64,000 bases of DNA from contig OY762070.1 in NCBI GenBank assembly GCA_963665195.1, forward strand, positions 2,604,001 to 2,668,000, given 5' to 3'. Positions 17,268 through 27,261 of the stretch are shown here, piece after piece; positions within the stretch are counted from its first letter, which is position 1, and every line of letters starts with the position of its first letter. Under the pieces are notes generated by a model. It searched no databases and was not told where the DNA came from. It was given only the letters and a program-made list of their open reading frames with translations. The stretch is from VXYL01 sp963665195 (GTDB lineage Bacteria > Pseudomonadota > Gammaproteobacteria > Pseudomonadales > Azotimanducaceae). The position numbers and the translations under genes are program-made.

Positions 17268-18638
17268 GTGCGCTACATCTCCACCCGCGGCGGCGTCGCG
17301 CCGATGCCGTTCACCCGGGCCGTGCTCACCGGCCTCGCGCCGGACGGCGGTTTGCTGCTGCCGGAGACCTTCCCCGATGTCTCGGCCGAGCTGGACGCTT
17401 GGCGGCAGCTCTCATTCACGGCGTTGGCGCAGCGCATCTTGCGCCTCTACGTGGACGACATCCCCGGCGCGGACCTGGACGCCATCGTTGCCGACGCCTT
17501 CGCCACGTTCGACGATCCCGCCGTCGTGCCGCTGGTGGATCTGGGCGAGCTGCAGGTGCTGGAGCTCTTCCACGGCCCCACGCTGTCCTTCAAGGATGTG
17601 GCGCTGCAGGTGCTCGGCCGGCTCTTCGAGTACATCCTCGACCGCACCGGCGGGCGGCTGAACATCATGGGCGCAACCAGCGGCGACACCGGCAGCGCCG
17701 CCATCCACGGCGTGCGCGGACGCGCGTCGCTCAGCATCTTCGTGCTCTATCCGAACGGCAGGACCAGCCGTCTGCAAGAACTGCAGATGACCACCGTGCC
17801 GGACGCCAACGTCCACTGCCTGGCCATCGACGGCAGCTTCGACGACTGCCAGGCCATCGTCAAAGGCCTCTTCAACGACCTCGACTTCAAGGCCCGCCAC
17901 GACCTCGGCGCAGTCAACTCGATGAACTGGGCGCGGGTGCTGGCGCAGATGTCGTACTACGCCTACGTCGCCCTGCGGGCGGACTCCCCCGTCACGTTCG
18001 CGGTGCCGACGGGCAACTTCGGCAACATCTTCGCCGGCCTCGCGGTGCGCGAGATGGGCCTGCCCATCGACCGCTTCGTGCTCGCCACCAACGAGAACGA
18101 CATCCTCGCCCGCTTCTTCCAGACCGGCGTCTACCGGCGCGGCGCCGTGCGCTACACCCTGAGCCCGTCGATGGATATCCAGGTGGCCAGCAACCTGGAA
18201 CGCTTCATCCACCTGCGCTGCGGCGGCGACGCGGAGCGGGTGAAGCGCTTCCTAGCAGATTTCCAGCGCACCGGCGAGGCGACTCTGGGCGGCCTGCCGG
18301 ACGCGAGCATCGCCGCGCTGGCGGTGGACAACGCCTGGACGAAAGCCACCATTCGCAGCATCCATGAGCGCCACGGCTACGTCGTGGACCCGCATACCGC
18401 GGTGGGCATCGCCGCCGCCCGCAGAATGCCCGACTGCCCGCGCCCCATCTGCATGGCCGCCGCGCACCCAGCGAAGTTCCCGGACGCGGTCGAAGCCGCC
18501 ACCGGCACTGCCGTTCGCCACCCGCGCCTCGACGCCTTGCGCGGTGCGCCCGAACGACGCACGGTGCTGCCGCCGAACGACGATGCGGTTCGGGCGCATG
18601 TGGAGAAGTCCATCGAAGGACCCTCGGTGCCCCGCTGA
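17268..18638 (+). CDS. thrC: Threonine synthase
   Basis: A 456-residue PLP enzyme that converts O-phosphohomoserine to threonine. The opening VRYISTRGG is characteristic of ThrC. K109 in PTLSFKDVALQ is the PLP-binding lysine. The phosphate-binding loop TSGDTGSAAIHG and the VPTGNFGN motif are also present. The length matches bacterial class-I threonine synthases. The GTG start at 17268 lies just after the aldolase stop. No thrA or thrB is nearby, so the pathway is dispersed. Confidence 0.93.
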   Translation: MRYISTRGGVAPMPFTRAVLTGLAPDGGLLLPETFPDVSAELDAWRQLSFTALAQRILRLYVDDIPGADLDAIVADAFATFDDPAVVPLVDLGELQVLELFHGPTLSFKDVALQVLGRLFEYILDRTGGRLNIMGATSGDTGSAAIHGVRGRASLSIFVLYPNGRTSRLQELQMTTVPDANVHCLAIDGSFDDCQAIVKGLFNDLDFKARHDLGAVNSMNWARVLAQMSYYAYVALRADSPVTFAVPTGNFGNIFAGLAVREMGLPIDRFVLATNENDILARFFQTGVYRRGAVRYTLSPSMDIQVASNLERFIHLRCGGDAERVKRFLADFQRTGEATLGGLPDASIAALAVDNAWTKATIRSIHERHGYVVDPHTAVGIAAARRMPDCPRPICMAAAHPAKFPDAVEAATGTAVRHPRLDALRGAPERRTVLPPNDDAVRAHVEKSIEGPSVPR

Positions 18639-18764
18639 TCCGCCAAGCCCACCAAGTCACCAAGTCGCTGGTTCGCGTTCTGCAATCCGGGCTGCTACGA
18701 TGCCGCGCTTTCCGGGTCGCCCTCTGCAGGTGCGGCGCTCGGCAATTCGGCGACGGAGACCATC

Positions 18765-19547
18765 ATGGCGGTAGCTACGGACCTTTTCGACTTGACGGGC
18801 AAGGTGGCCCTGCTGACCGGCGCCTCGAAAGGCATGGGTCTCGCCATGGCCGAGGGCTTGGCGGAGCATGGGGCGCGGGTGGTGGTGTCTAGCCGCAAGC
18901 TCGACCAATGCGAAGCCGCCTGCGACGCCATCAATGCCAAGTGCGGGGAAGGCGCGGCGACCGCCATCGCCTGCAATATCGGCTACAAGGAGCAACTCGA
19001 AGCGCTGGTGGCGGACACCCGCGAGCGCCTCGGCCCCATCGACATTCTGGTCGCCAACGCCGGCATCAATCCCTTCTACGGGCCGATGTCCGAGATCCCG
19101 GACTCGGCCTTTGACAAGATCATGAACTCCAACGTGCGCTCCAACCACTGGCTCTGCCAGATGGTGGCCCCGGACATGGTGGCGAGCGGCGGCGGCTCGA
19201 TGATGATCACTTCCAGCACCGGCGCCTTCACCGCTTCGCTCACCCTCGGCACCTACAGCATCTCCAAGCTGGCCGACATCGCGCTGGTGCGGAACCTGGC
19301 CCTGGAGTACGGTCCCGGCGGCGTGCGCGTCAACGCCATCTGCCCCGGCCTCATCAAAACGGACTTCGCGCGAGCGCTGTGGGACAACGAAGAGGCCAAG
19401 CGCAATGCCGAGACCAATACGCCGCTGCGCCGCCTCGGCGAGTCCGAAGACCTCAAGGGCATCGCCGTATTCCTCGCCTCGCCGGCGAGCGCCTATGTCA
19501 CCGGCCAAGCCATCGCCGTCTGCGGCGGCACCCACATGTGGCGCTAG
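18765..19547 (+). CDS. Short-chain dehydrogenase/reductase
   Basis: A 260-residue classical SDR. The cofactor site TGASKGMG (residues 18-25), the structural NAG at 98-100 and the catalytic S151, Y164, K168 (YSISK) are all present. The residues after the glycine motif include VVSSRK, which favours NADP(H). It resembles the fabG/glucose-dehydrogenase-like branch; the exact substrate is unknown. Its ATG follows a 126-nt spacer after thrC, with GGAGACCATC before it. The opposing oxidoreductase gene ends 16 nt downstream. Confidence 0.9.
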   Translation: MAVATDLFDLTGKVALLTGASKGMGLAMAEGLAEHGARVVVSSRKLDQCEAACDAINAKCGEGAATAIACNIGYKEQLEALVADTRERLGPIDILVANAGINPFYGPMSEIPDSAFDKIMNSNVRSNHWLCQMVAPDMVASGGGSMMITSSTGAFTASLTLGTYSISKLADIALVRNLALEYGPGGVRVNAICPGLIKTDFARALWDNEEAKRNAETNTPLRRLGESEDLKGIAVFLASPASAYVTGQAIAVCGGTHMWR

Positions 19548-19562
19548 CGGCCGCGGTCTGAC

Positions 19563-20582
19563 TCAGAGCCGGACCGGCACCCTCTCGCCGCGCTCGGCGC
19601 TTTCCACAGCCGCGAGCACCATGCCGAGGCTCTTGGCGTTGTCGCCGGAATGCGTCATGGGCTTCTCGCCGGCGGCCAGCGCCGTGACCATCTCGTCCAA
19701 GCAGCCCGCGTGGCCGTCCGGGCCGCGCCAATCGATGCTGGTCTCGACCCGCCGCGACTGGCGCATGAAGCCGCCGCCTTCGGCAACCTCCGCATAGGGC
19801 GCGTCGACGCCGTTCCAGACCGCCGTGCCGAGACTGCCGCAGACGCGCCATTCGGCCTCCCACGTCGTGGCCGCGCCTTCGGCCGACCACGAGCCGCGGT
19901 AGCAATAGCGCGCGGCGCTGCTCCGGCCCGGCGCCTGCATCTCGAACACCGCCAGCGCCGAAGCGTTGCCGCGGTACCACGAGCCCGGCAGGTTGAACTC
20001 GTCGCAGTACGCGTTTGCGGCGTCCATACCGACCATGAAGCGCGCTTGGTCGAAGGTGTGGATGGCCATGTCGAGCAGCAGCACGTTGGCCATCTCGTCG
20101 CGAAAGCCGCCGAAGTGGGCGCCGAGGAAGAAGTCCGAGCAGATCAGCCCCACTTCGCCGATCACGCCGTCGGCGATCAGCTGCCGCATGCCCCGCGTGC
20201 CGGCGAGATAGCGGCGGTTCTGCATCACCGCGTGGGTCTTGCCGCTCTCCGCCGCGAGGCCGAGCAGCGCCTCGGCATCGGCCGCGCTGGTGGCGAACGG
20301 CTTCTCGGACAGCACATGGCAGCCGGCCTGAAGCCCGAGGCCCGCCACCTCGCGCCGGGTCTCCGGCAAGGCCGTGTCCAGCACGACATCCACATCGAGC
20401 GAGGCGAGGGCTTGGTCGAGGCTCGCGAACCGGGGTAAGGCCAAATCGTGCCGATCCGCCATCGCCTGCGCTGCGGCGCTGGAGATGTCCACGATGCCGA
20501 CGATGTCGATGTCGTCGCGCGGCTTGAGCGTCCGGCACCAGACATTGCCCATGCCCCCGCAACCGACCAGCACGGCCTTCAT
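19563..20582 (-). CDS. Gfo/Idh/MocA-family oxidoreductase
   Basis: A 339-residue NAD(P)-dependent dehydrogenase. The N-terminal Rossmann motif is GCGGMG (residues 8-13), the signature EKP occurs in VLSEKPFAT, and the C-terminal domain has LDMAIHTFDQARFM, including the usual histidine. These proteins typically oxidise or reduce sugars, inositols or related polyols. No kinase or transporter for such a sugar adjoins it. It faces the SDR gene end to end and is divergent from the small gene at 20.7 kb. Confidence 0.88.
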   Translation of the reverse strand: MKAVLVGCGGMGNVWCRTLKPRDDIDIVGIVDISSAAAQAMADRHDLALPRFASLDQALASLDVDVVLDTALPETRREVAGLGLQAGCHVLSEKPFATSAADAEALLGLAAESGKTHAVMQNRRYLAGTRGMRQLIADGVIGEVGLICSDFFLGAHFGGFRDEMANVLLLDMAIHTFDQARFMVGMDAANAYCDEFNLPGSWYRGNASALAVFEMQAPGRSSAARYCYRGSWSAEGAATTWEAEWRVCGSLGTAVWNGVDAPYAEVAEGGGFMRQSRRVETSIDWRGPDGHAGCLDEMVTALAAGEKPMTHSGDNAKSLGMVLAAVESAERGERVPVRL

Positions 20583-20736
20583 GCGCTTCTTCCGCCTACC
20601 CTAGGTCCGCCCATTCTACGCGGCGGCGTGCGCCCTTCGCGGCACGGACCCTTTACGGCGGAGCGCCCTAGGCGCACAATGCGCGGTGTTCGCGGCACAT
20701 GGCCAGCAGCAGGCCAGTCAGGCTCAGGAGGCATGG

Positions 20737-21024
20737 ATGGACCCGGTGGTTGCGCGCAACGAGATCGAGCCCTTGCTGAGCGAGCTGATCCGCCAGCTCT
20801 CGGCGGCGGGACGGTCGACGGAGCGGGCCATCTTCCAGCGCATCCGGCAGCGTCTTTGCGATGCGCAGAACGCCACGGATCTCGTGCGTCCGATCAACGA
20901 CCTATCCACCATGGCCAGCATGCGCCGCGACCCCGTCGGCGACGCGAGCCTGCTCCTGGACCGCATTCTGGAGAAGGCAGCGCAACTCTGGCTGCAGACG
21001 GACGCCTCGCCGATCGTGCATTGA
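20737..21024 (+). CDS. Small hypothetical helical protein
   Basis: A 95-residue, mostly helical protein (residues 5-45 and 50-85 predicted helices by heptad pattern) with no recognisable domain. Support for it being real: an AGGAGG-like site (CAGGAGGC) directly upstream of the ATG, a clean stop, and a downstream gene 28 nt later on the same strand. Upstream codons to 20686 are open but lack a ribosome site. It may form a small operon with the dioxygenase gene. Confidence 0.5.
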   Translation: MDPVVARNEIEPLLSELIRQLSAAGRSTERAIFQRIRQRLCDAQNATDLVRPINDLSTMASMRRDPVGDASLLLDRILEKAAQLWLQTDASPIVH

Positions 21025-21052
21025 TGGTTGCGGCAGCGCAAGGCGGCGAGCA

Positions 21053-21880
21053 GTGAATAGCGGCCAAGAGACCTGGCCATCGGCACATCGCGACCGGCTG
21101 CTGGCGGACGGCTTCGCGGTGGTGGAGAACGTCGTGCCCGTGGACCTCTGCGAGGCCGTGGTGCAGGCGACCGCAGGCTTTCTCGGCATCGACGCCGACG
21201 ATCCCGACTCTTGGCGCGGGCGCGTCGGCCACGGCCACGGCATCGTCCCGCTGCACCACCATCCCGCATTGTGGAACCTGCGCCAGTGGCCGGGCATCCA
21301 CGAACTGTTCGCCGAACTCCACGGCCAGGATGCGCTCTGGGTCTCCATGGACCGGGTCTCGTTCAAGCCGTCGGGGACTGGCGGCGAAGAGCCGCGCATG
21401 AGTGGCTTCCACTGGGACGCGGACCCACGCGCGACGCCGGACAGGTCTTTCCAGGGCCTCGTGTACCTGCGCGACACCGCAGCGGAGCAGGGCGCGTTCT
21501 GCTGCCTGCCCGAGGTGTTCGCGAATCTGGACGATTGGCTCGCCGGGCGCAGCCGCACCGCCGCGCGCGCCGATCTGAACAGCGGCCGGGAACGCACGTT
21601 GGCGGTTGGCGGGCCAGCGGGATCCATGGTGATCTGGCATCGGCGAATGCCGCACTCGTCGATGCCGAACCGCGCTGCGGAACCGCGCTGGGTGCAATAC
21701 GTGACCATGGATCCGGCGGCGGACGAGGCGGCGCGGGCGGACCGCGTGCGTCTCTTCAACGAGCGTCGACCACCCGAGTGGGCCGTGCGCCAGCGCGTTC
21801 CGGGCCAGCAGAGTCCGGAGCCCGGCCCGACCGCCGAACTGACGCCGCTGGGCCGACGATTGGTGGGCCTCGCTGCCTGA
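21053..21880 (+). CDS. Phytanoyl-CoA dioxygenase (PhyH)-family Fe(II)/2-oxoglutarate oxygenase, first of three
   Basis: A 275-residue non-haem iron oxygenase. The facial triad is readable as H120-x-D122 (GFHWDAD) and H201 (MPHSSMPN); the usual 2-oxoglutarate arginine lies nearby. Members hydroxylate diverse lipophilic or small molecules, and phytanoyl-CoA is only the founder substrate. The GTG start follows an AAGGCGGCGAGCA segment. Two further PhyH-like genes occur in the window, consistent with expansion of this family. It ends 10 nt before the convergent ZIP transporter gene. Confidence 0.85.
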   Translation: MNSGQETWPSAHRDRLLADGFAVVENVVPVDLCEAVVQATAGFLGIDADDPDSWRGRVGHGHGIVPLHHHPALWNLRQWPGIHELFAELHGQDALWVSMDRVSFKPSGTGGEEPRMSGFHWDADPRATPDRSFQGLVYLRDTAAEQGAFCCLPEVFANLDDWLAGRSRTAARADLNSGRERTLAVGGPAGSMVIWHRRMPHSSMPNRAAEPRWVQYVTMDPAADEAARADRVRLFNERRPPEWAVRQRVPGQQSPEPGPTAELTPLGRRLVGLAA

Positions 21881-21889
21881 GTCGGGGCG

Positions 21890-22741
21890 TCAATGGCCGT
21901 GACCGTGCGTCGCACCGAGCAGCGCGATCAGCACGATCCCCGCCACGATCAGGGCGAACTTCAGCAGCGCGTCCCGATTCCCCATCGGCATGGGCACGTC
22001 GTCCTGGCCGGCCAGGGCGCTTCTGACGAACTGCGCGGTCTGATCGTCGCACGACTCCATCTCTTCGCCGATGATGTCGACGATGGCGATGTAGATGAAC
22101 GTGCCCGCCGCTACGGCATTGAAGCCGCCCACCACGAAAGCCGCGATCGCGTCGCTGCCGTGCAGGGCGCCGCCGAGCAGCATCCCGCCGACCACGCCGG
22201 CGGGCGTCATCAGCGAGAAGGCGACCAGCATCCTGCGCTGCGCGCGGCGTCCGAGACCCGCCGTATGGCTGCTGACCATCAGCGCGAAGGCCGCCGAGCC
22301 CTTGTGCGCCAGGATGCCGACCACGATCAGCGTCAGGTCGATGGCGTGCTCCTCGAGGCCGAGCGAGACGCCAGCGATCACCGAGTGGATCGACAGCAGC
22401 GCGAGCAGCACGAAAGGATAGATGCGCCGCGTGCCGTGCGCGGACGACGACGCGTAGTTCGCGAACAGAACCCGGTCGATCAGGAGCAGCAGCACGAGGC
22501 CGAGGGCCGCTAGCAAGGCACCGAGCGGGTAGTCGACCACATCGGCCAGCCGCTCGATGCCTTCGGGCAGCAGATGCACGAAGCCGACACCGAGGAACAG
22601 CCCGCCCGCGAAGGCGTTGCCGAGGGAGAAGAAGCGCCGACTGGCATCGAGATGGGCGACGACCAAGGGGATGGCGCCGCCGATGATGGCGACGCCGAGG
22701 ATCGCCGCCGCCGAGAGCAGTTTGAACAGCACGAAGTCCAT
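21890..22741 (-). CDS. ZIP-family divalent metal transporter
   Basis: A 283-residue membrane protein with about eight hydrophobic segments. The intramembrane metal site is visible in HSVIAGVSLGLE and HKGSAAFAL, the diagnostic ZIP TM4/TM5 motifs. A metal-rich C-terminus (GATHGHGH) is also present. It probably imports Zn(II), Fe(II) or Mn(II) across the inner membrane. No metal-responsive regulator box could be recognised in the spacer toward the next gene. Confidence 0.9.
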   Translation of the reverse strand: MDFVLFKLLSAAAILGVAIIGGAIPLVVAHLDASRRFFSLGNAFAGGLFLGVGFVHLLPEGIERLADVVDYPLGALLAALGLVLLLLIDRVLFANYASSSAHGTRRIYPFVLLALLSIHSVIAGVSLGLEEHAIDLTLIVVGILAHKGSAAFALMVSSHTAGLGRRAQRRMLVAFSLMTPAGVVGGMLLGGALHGSDAIAAFVVGGFNAVAAGTFIYIAIVDIIGEEMESCDDQTAQFVRSALAGQDDVPMPMGNRDALLKFALIVAGIVLIALLGATHGHGH

Positions 22742-22860
22742 CGCTCCACTTTACGTAGGCCGTCAAGCGCAGGGGCGCTGCAACGCGGCGCCTCAACGGT
22801 GCAAGGAACGAACCATGGCGCTGGCGGGTCAAAGCCGCCGCACCCTCCTAGGAGACCAGC

Positions 22861-23460
22861 ATGAAACCGTCCACCGCTCGCCGCGCGGCTGCGGCTGTCG
22901 CGACCCTCTGGCTGCTCGCAGCCCCGCCCGCCGCCGCTCAGAATCTCGGCGTGGCCAGCGAAGGCCGCGCCGCTATCGGCGCCTGCTACGCGCAGTGCCT
23001 GGCCAGTGCCCAGCAAGGATCGAGGGCGCTGTCGGCGAAGTTCGACCGCCTCACGGACCTCCTGATCTCCGACGAGTACCACGCCCTCGACGAGCCGTCG
23101 CAGGACAACCTCGTGGTGCTTGAGGAGCGTTCGATCTGCGCCGTCGCCCAGGACAACGTGCGCACCAACGACGGCTGCCATGCCGGCTGCGTGGACATCG
23201 AACGCGCCTACGGCGTCAATGCCGCCACGGCGCGGGATCGGTTCCTTTACGTGCTGCGCACCGAGCGGCGCCCGCTGCTCGACGCCGGCCTGTGGCGGGA
23301 CTACCGCACCTCGCCCGCATCGGGCCAAGCGTTCGTCGCCGCTTGCAACGAGTATTGGGGGGCCGACGCCGCGGCGTACGGTGGTCGGCCGCAACTGGCT
23401 GCCGTGCAGGAACTCAAGGCCGCCGGCTTGGCCCGAAGACAAGGCGAAGAAGGTCTCTAG
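22861..23460 (+). CDS. Exported cysteine-containing hypothetical protein
   Basis: A 199-residue protein with a signal peptide (MKPSTARR, hydrophobic stretch to about residue 26, AAA-Q cleavage). The mature part has six cysteines in paired spacing (C42-x3-C46, a single C, HAGC-type C-x3-C, and a C near residue 161), which suggests disulphides in the periplasm. No domain is recognisable. The start has an AGGAG site in CTAGGAGACCAGC. It stands alone between the divergent ZIP gene and the transketolase-like gene. Confidence 0.55.
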   Translation: MKPSTARRAAAAVATLWLLAAPPAAAQNLGVASEGRAAIGACYAQCLASAQQGSRALSAKFDRLTDLLISDEYHALDEPSQDNLVVLEERSICAVAQDNVRTNDGCHAGCVDIERAYGVNAATARDRFLYVLRTERRPLLDAGLWRDYRTSPASGQAFVAACNEYWGADAAAYGGRPQLAAVQELKAAGLARRQGEEGL

Positions 23461-23625
23461 CCCGGGGCCGCCGACGACGCACCCTTCTGCGCGACGGGTG
23501 ACAGTCTGCGCGACGGGTGACAGCCGCGGCCTCCCTAGGTTACGCTTTGAAGCGCACGGCAGCGACGCCAGCTTCAGCCGTGCGCCACCGCAGACCGCAG
23601 AGATCTTGGGGAGAGCTACACCTAA

Positions 23626-26169
23626 ATGGACGCCAACGGAACCGTCCTCGTTCGCACCGCGCCCGCGCGCGGCGAAACCATCGCCACGGAAGTGGCAGTC
23701 CCGCCCTACGAGCGCCAGCGCCTCGAAGACGTGGGCTTCATGACCGCCATGACGCTCACCCTGCTCGGCAACTACCAGCAGACCGGCCACTTCGGCGGCC
23801 CTCTGGCCTACACCCCCTACAACGTGGCGATGCACTTGGCAGGCCCCGAGAACGGCGGCCTCTGCTACGACTACCGGCGCCCCAAGCACCCCTTCGGCGA
23901 CAAGCTGCTGCTCGCCGGCGGCCACAACATACCGACGCTCTACGCCCTGTGGATGATCATGGGCGAGGCCATGGCCCGCCGCCATGCCGCCACGGGCGAC
24001 CAGCGCTTCCACGTCGATCCGAAGATCGCCATGCTGCCCATCGACGCGCTCGGCTTCCGCCGCGGCGCGGGGCCGCTTCAAACCCTTCTCGAAGACAATG
24101 GCCTTGCGAACGACCCGCTCTTCGAGCAGGCGCGGCTGCGCGGCATCCGGTCGCTGGCCGGCCACTCGGAGACAACGGACCTCATCAACGACGTGAACGG
24201 CGGGCCGTCCGGCATCGGCATCGCCACCGCCGCCGGCAAAGCCGCGTTCTGGGATTTCATGGGCGCGGGCCCGTCGCCGAAGATCATGGCCCTCGAAGGC
24301 GAGTTCGCCATGACGTCGGGGCACTCGCAGGAACTCAAGACCCAGGCGGTGGCGCAGCGCGTCGGCAAGCGGCTGCGCATCATGCTCTCATTCAACAACG
24401 CCGGCATCGACGATTCGCTGATCGGCGGCGTCGTGCCCGAGTCCGTCGACGGCTACCGGATCGCCGACCAGTGGGCGTCCTACGGCTGGAACGTGCTGAG
24501 TCTCGACGACGGCAACGACTACGACCAGGTGCTGGCCGCGCTGAAGACCATGGAGGACTGGGACCCGAACGATCGCCGGCCGATGATCGTCGTCGGGCGC
24601 ACGGTGAAGGGCTGGTGGCCGGCGGCGGCGAACGGCTCGATCCCCGGCTTCGGCGACCAGGTGGTGAGCTACCACAGCCACCCGTACGACATGAAGATGA
24701 ACGTGCCGTACTTCGTCGCGTTGGCCGAGACTTTCGAGCAGCGCTTCGGCGTCAAGTTCGACGGTATCCGCGACGGCGCGGTGGCCGACGAACGCGAGCG
24801 CATGAGGCAGTTCAAAACCAACATCGACGTGGTTATGTCGGTGCTGGAACAGAACGGCCTCGGCGCCTGGCTCAGCGACCGGCTGGTGCAGATCGGCGAT
24901 CAGGTGCGCGGCGATGCCAAGCTGCGCGTCGATGTCTCCCGGGACCCGTTCCAGGACGAGCGCCTGCGCGTGGCCGCGCTGCCCGTCGAGCCGCAGACCG
25001 TCTCGGCGCGCTTGAACGGCGAGGACACCGAAGTCGGAATCGAGCTCTTCAAGGAGCCGGGCCAGGTGGCGGGAACCCGAAGGGCGATTTCGGAGGTGGT
25101 GAAGTGGATGAACCACGTCACCGACAACCGCTTCATCACCGTCTCCGCGGATCTCTCCGGCTCCATCAACGTGGAGAAGGGCTCTCTCACCGGCCACTAC
25201 GATCCGCTCTCGAACCAGGCCGGCACGCGCCTCAAGGCGGCGATCCAGGAGGCCGGCAACGCGTCGACCGCGGTGGGCCTCGTCGGCCAGAGCGCGTCGC
25301 TGGATCCGAACGTCCACAGCGGGGTGTGGGCGCTATCCGGCAGCTACGGCGCCTTCACGCCGTTCATGTACCTGCCGGCGCGGGTGTGGAGCCAGCAGAA
25401 CCAGGACAGCCCGTTCCGTGTCGGGGTGCTGAATATCCTGGCCGGCCATTCCGGGCCGGAGACCGCGGCCGACGCCCGCACCCACTTCGGCATCTTCGCG
25501 CCGCAGGTGTGGAAGCTCTTCCCGCGCGGCCAAGCCATCGTGCTCAATTTCTGGGACTACAACGACGTGGCGCCAGGCTACTTCGCGGCAGCGGAGATCG
25601 CCGCACGGGATCCGCTGGTTGGCGTCATCGTAATCGAGGTGGCGCGCCCGGACTTCTCGGTGGCGGATCGCTCGTCCTTCGCGGATTCGGACTTGAAGGC
25701 GGCCGCCAAGGGCTTCTACGTGCTGCGCGACTTCGCCCCGGATCGGCCGCGCCACGGCTACGTGGTGACGCAGGGGTCGAGTTCGACGGTGAACCTGATG
25801 CGGGCATTGCCGGACTTGGAGGCGCAGGGCATCAACGTGAAGGTGGTCGCCGCGATCAGCGAGGAGCTCTTCGACCGCCAGCCGCCGGCGTACCGGGACA
25901 GCGTCCTGCCGCCCCCGGCCAAGCACGACATGATGGTGGTGAGCACCGGCACGCGCCGCATGTGGCCGGTGCGGGATGTCGGCCCGCTGACCACCGAATA
26001 CTCGATGGTCTCGGACTGGCACGACCGCTGGCTGACCGGCGGCCTGGAACCGGACGTTATCGCCGAGGCGCATCTGGACGAGGCGTCGATCAAGGCGGGG
26101 GTCGAGCGGTTCGCCGCGGACCGGGATGCGCGGCTTAGGCGACAAAGGGAGGCGCTCGCGGCACTCTGA
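23626..26169 (+). CDS. Transketolase-like thiamine-diphosphate enzyme
   Basis: An 847-residue protein of the transketolase superfamily. The N-terminal half carries LAGGHNIPTLYALW and, near residue 225, EGEFAMTSGHSQE followed by NNAGIDDS: a diphosphate/metal-binding loop in a variant of the GDG-N motif. The middle part (ISADLSGS-like, then GAFTPFMY) and AGHSGPETAADARTHFG match the pyrimidine-binding domain, and the C-terminal domain follows. It is about 180 residues longer than classical transketolase, and the ThDP motif is divergent. It may therefore act as a relative with another ketose or acyl donor. The ATG lies after a long, gene-free leader. Confidence 0.7.
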   Translation: MDANGTVLVRTAPARGETIATEVAVPPYERQRLEDVGFMTAMTLTLLGNYQQTGHFGGPLAYTPYNVAMHLAGPENGGLCYDYRRPKHPFGDKLLLAGGHNIPTLYALWMIMGEAMARRHAATGDQRFHVDPKIAMLPIDALGFRRGAGPLQTLLEDNGLANDPLFEQARLRGIRSLAGHSETTDLINDVNGGPSGIGIATAAGKAAFWDFMGAGPSPKIMALEGEFAMTSGHSQELKTQAVAQRVGKRLRIMLSFNNAGIDDSLIGGVVPESVDGYRIADQWASYGWNVLSLDDGNDYDQVLAALKTMEDWDPNDRRPMIVVGRTVKGWWPAAANGSIPGFGDQVVSYHSHPYDMKMNVPYFVALAETFEQRFGVKFDGIRDGAVADERERMRQFKTNIDVVMSVLEQNGLGAWLSDRLVQIGDQVRGDAKLRVDVSRDPFQDERLRVAALPVEPQTVSARLNGEDTEVGIELFKEPGQVAGTRRAISEVVKWMNHVTDNRFITVSADLSGSINVEKGSLTGHYDPLSNQAGTRLKAAIQEAGNASTAVGLVGQSASLDPNVHSGVWALSGSYGAFTPFMYLPARVWSQQNQDSPFRVGVLNILAGHSGPETAADARTHFGIFAPQVWKLFPRGQAIVLNFWDYNDVAPGYFAAAEIAARDPLVGVIVIEVARPDFSVADRSSFADSDLKAAAKGFYVLRDFAPDRPRHGYVVTQGSSSTVNLMRALPDLEAQGINVKVVAAISEELFDRQPPAYRDSVLPPPAKHDMMVVSTGTRRMWPVRDVGPLTTEYSMVSDWHDRWLTGGLEPDVIAEAHLDEASIKAGVERFAADRDARLRRQREALAAL

Positions 26170-26196
26170 GCCGCGAGGCCTTTAGAAGCCGGCGGC

Positions 26197-27257
26197 GTGG
26201 GTCTCGACAGGCTCCGAGTCCGAAACTACCGGGCACTGGCCGATGTGGACCTCGAGCTGGGCCCCATCAATGTGATCTTCGGCCCTAACGGCGCAGGGAA
26301 GTCGACCCTTCTGGACACGGTCTACTTCTTTCGCGATTGTGCCATCCGCGGCGTCGAAGCAGCAGCGTCGGATCGAGACCACGGAATCGGCATGCTCTGG
26401 GATGGCGCGGACGCCGATGGTCGTATTTCGGTTGAGTTGTCTTCCGCTGGGGTCAGCTACGGTCTGACGTTCGCGCTCGCGGCCGGGAGAATCGACCCAT
26501 CGATTTGCGCGAGCCGGAGAAAACCAGTCTGGGTCTCCTTCTGGACTTCAACCCCCGAGACGCGCTACCGGAATCGAGACGACTCGATGGCCTGCTGCGC
26601 TTCGTCCGCCTATACCACTCGCGCTACTTCCGCCTCTACAACCTCAAGAAGCACGGATCGGAGAGCAGCCACCAAACTCGGCTTTGGGACCTTGGCGACA
26701 ATGCGTGGTCGGTGCTCCGGAACATCCAAGACAAGCGTCATGTCGACTTACGTCACGACACCATCATCGGCTATATGACCGAGGCATTCCCGACATTCAA
26801 GGGCGTCGTCATCGAGCAAACTGGTCCGTCGTCGGTCTACGCCAGCATTCTGGAGGATGGCCGGGCTGAAGCGATATTGGCGTCGGGTGCGTCGGACGGG
26901 GTATTGCAGTTGCTGCTGCTCCTGATCGCTCTCTTCTCCGAGGGAGATCGGGATGCGGTTCTCCTGCTGGACGAACCAGAGATTTCCCTGCATCCGTGGG
27001 CGATTGCCGTATTGGCGCGTGCCATCAAGCGCGCCGCGACGCAGTGGCGGAAGCAGGTGCTCGTCGCTACGCACTCGCCGGTCCTCATCAGCCAGTTCGA
27101 TCCCGCCGATGTGCTTGCGGCCCGAGTTGAGGAAGGGCGGGCCACGTTCACACGCCTGTCCGAGATGCCTGAAATGGAGGATCTTCTCGACGAGTACGCG
27201 GCGGGGTCGTTGTACATGTCAGAGGCCATCGGCCGGCAGAGCATCGACGACGCGTGA
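26197..27257 (+). pseudogene. Frameshifted AAA/RecF-OLD-like ABC ATPase of cassette 3
   Basis: Two overlapping frames together make one ATPase. The first, from GTG 26197, supplies Walker A GPNGAGKST (residues 29-37). The second, offset by one base and entering near 26490-26510, supplies VLLLDEPEISLHP (Walker B with Glu) and VATHSPVLI (switch His), ending at 27257. The break lies within the sequence around GRIDPS / LREPEKTS. A one-base deletion or an assembly error explains it best; a programmed shift is possible, but no classic slippery heptamer is seen. If genuine, the ATPase is inactive while the downstream partner remains intact. The last codons sit 4 nt before that partner gene. Confidence 0.75.
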
Positions 27258-27261
27258 TGCC

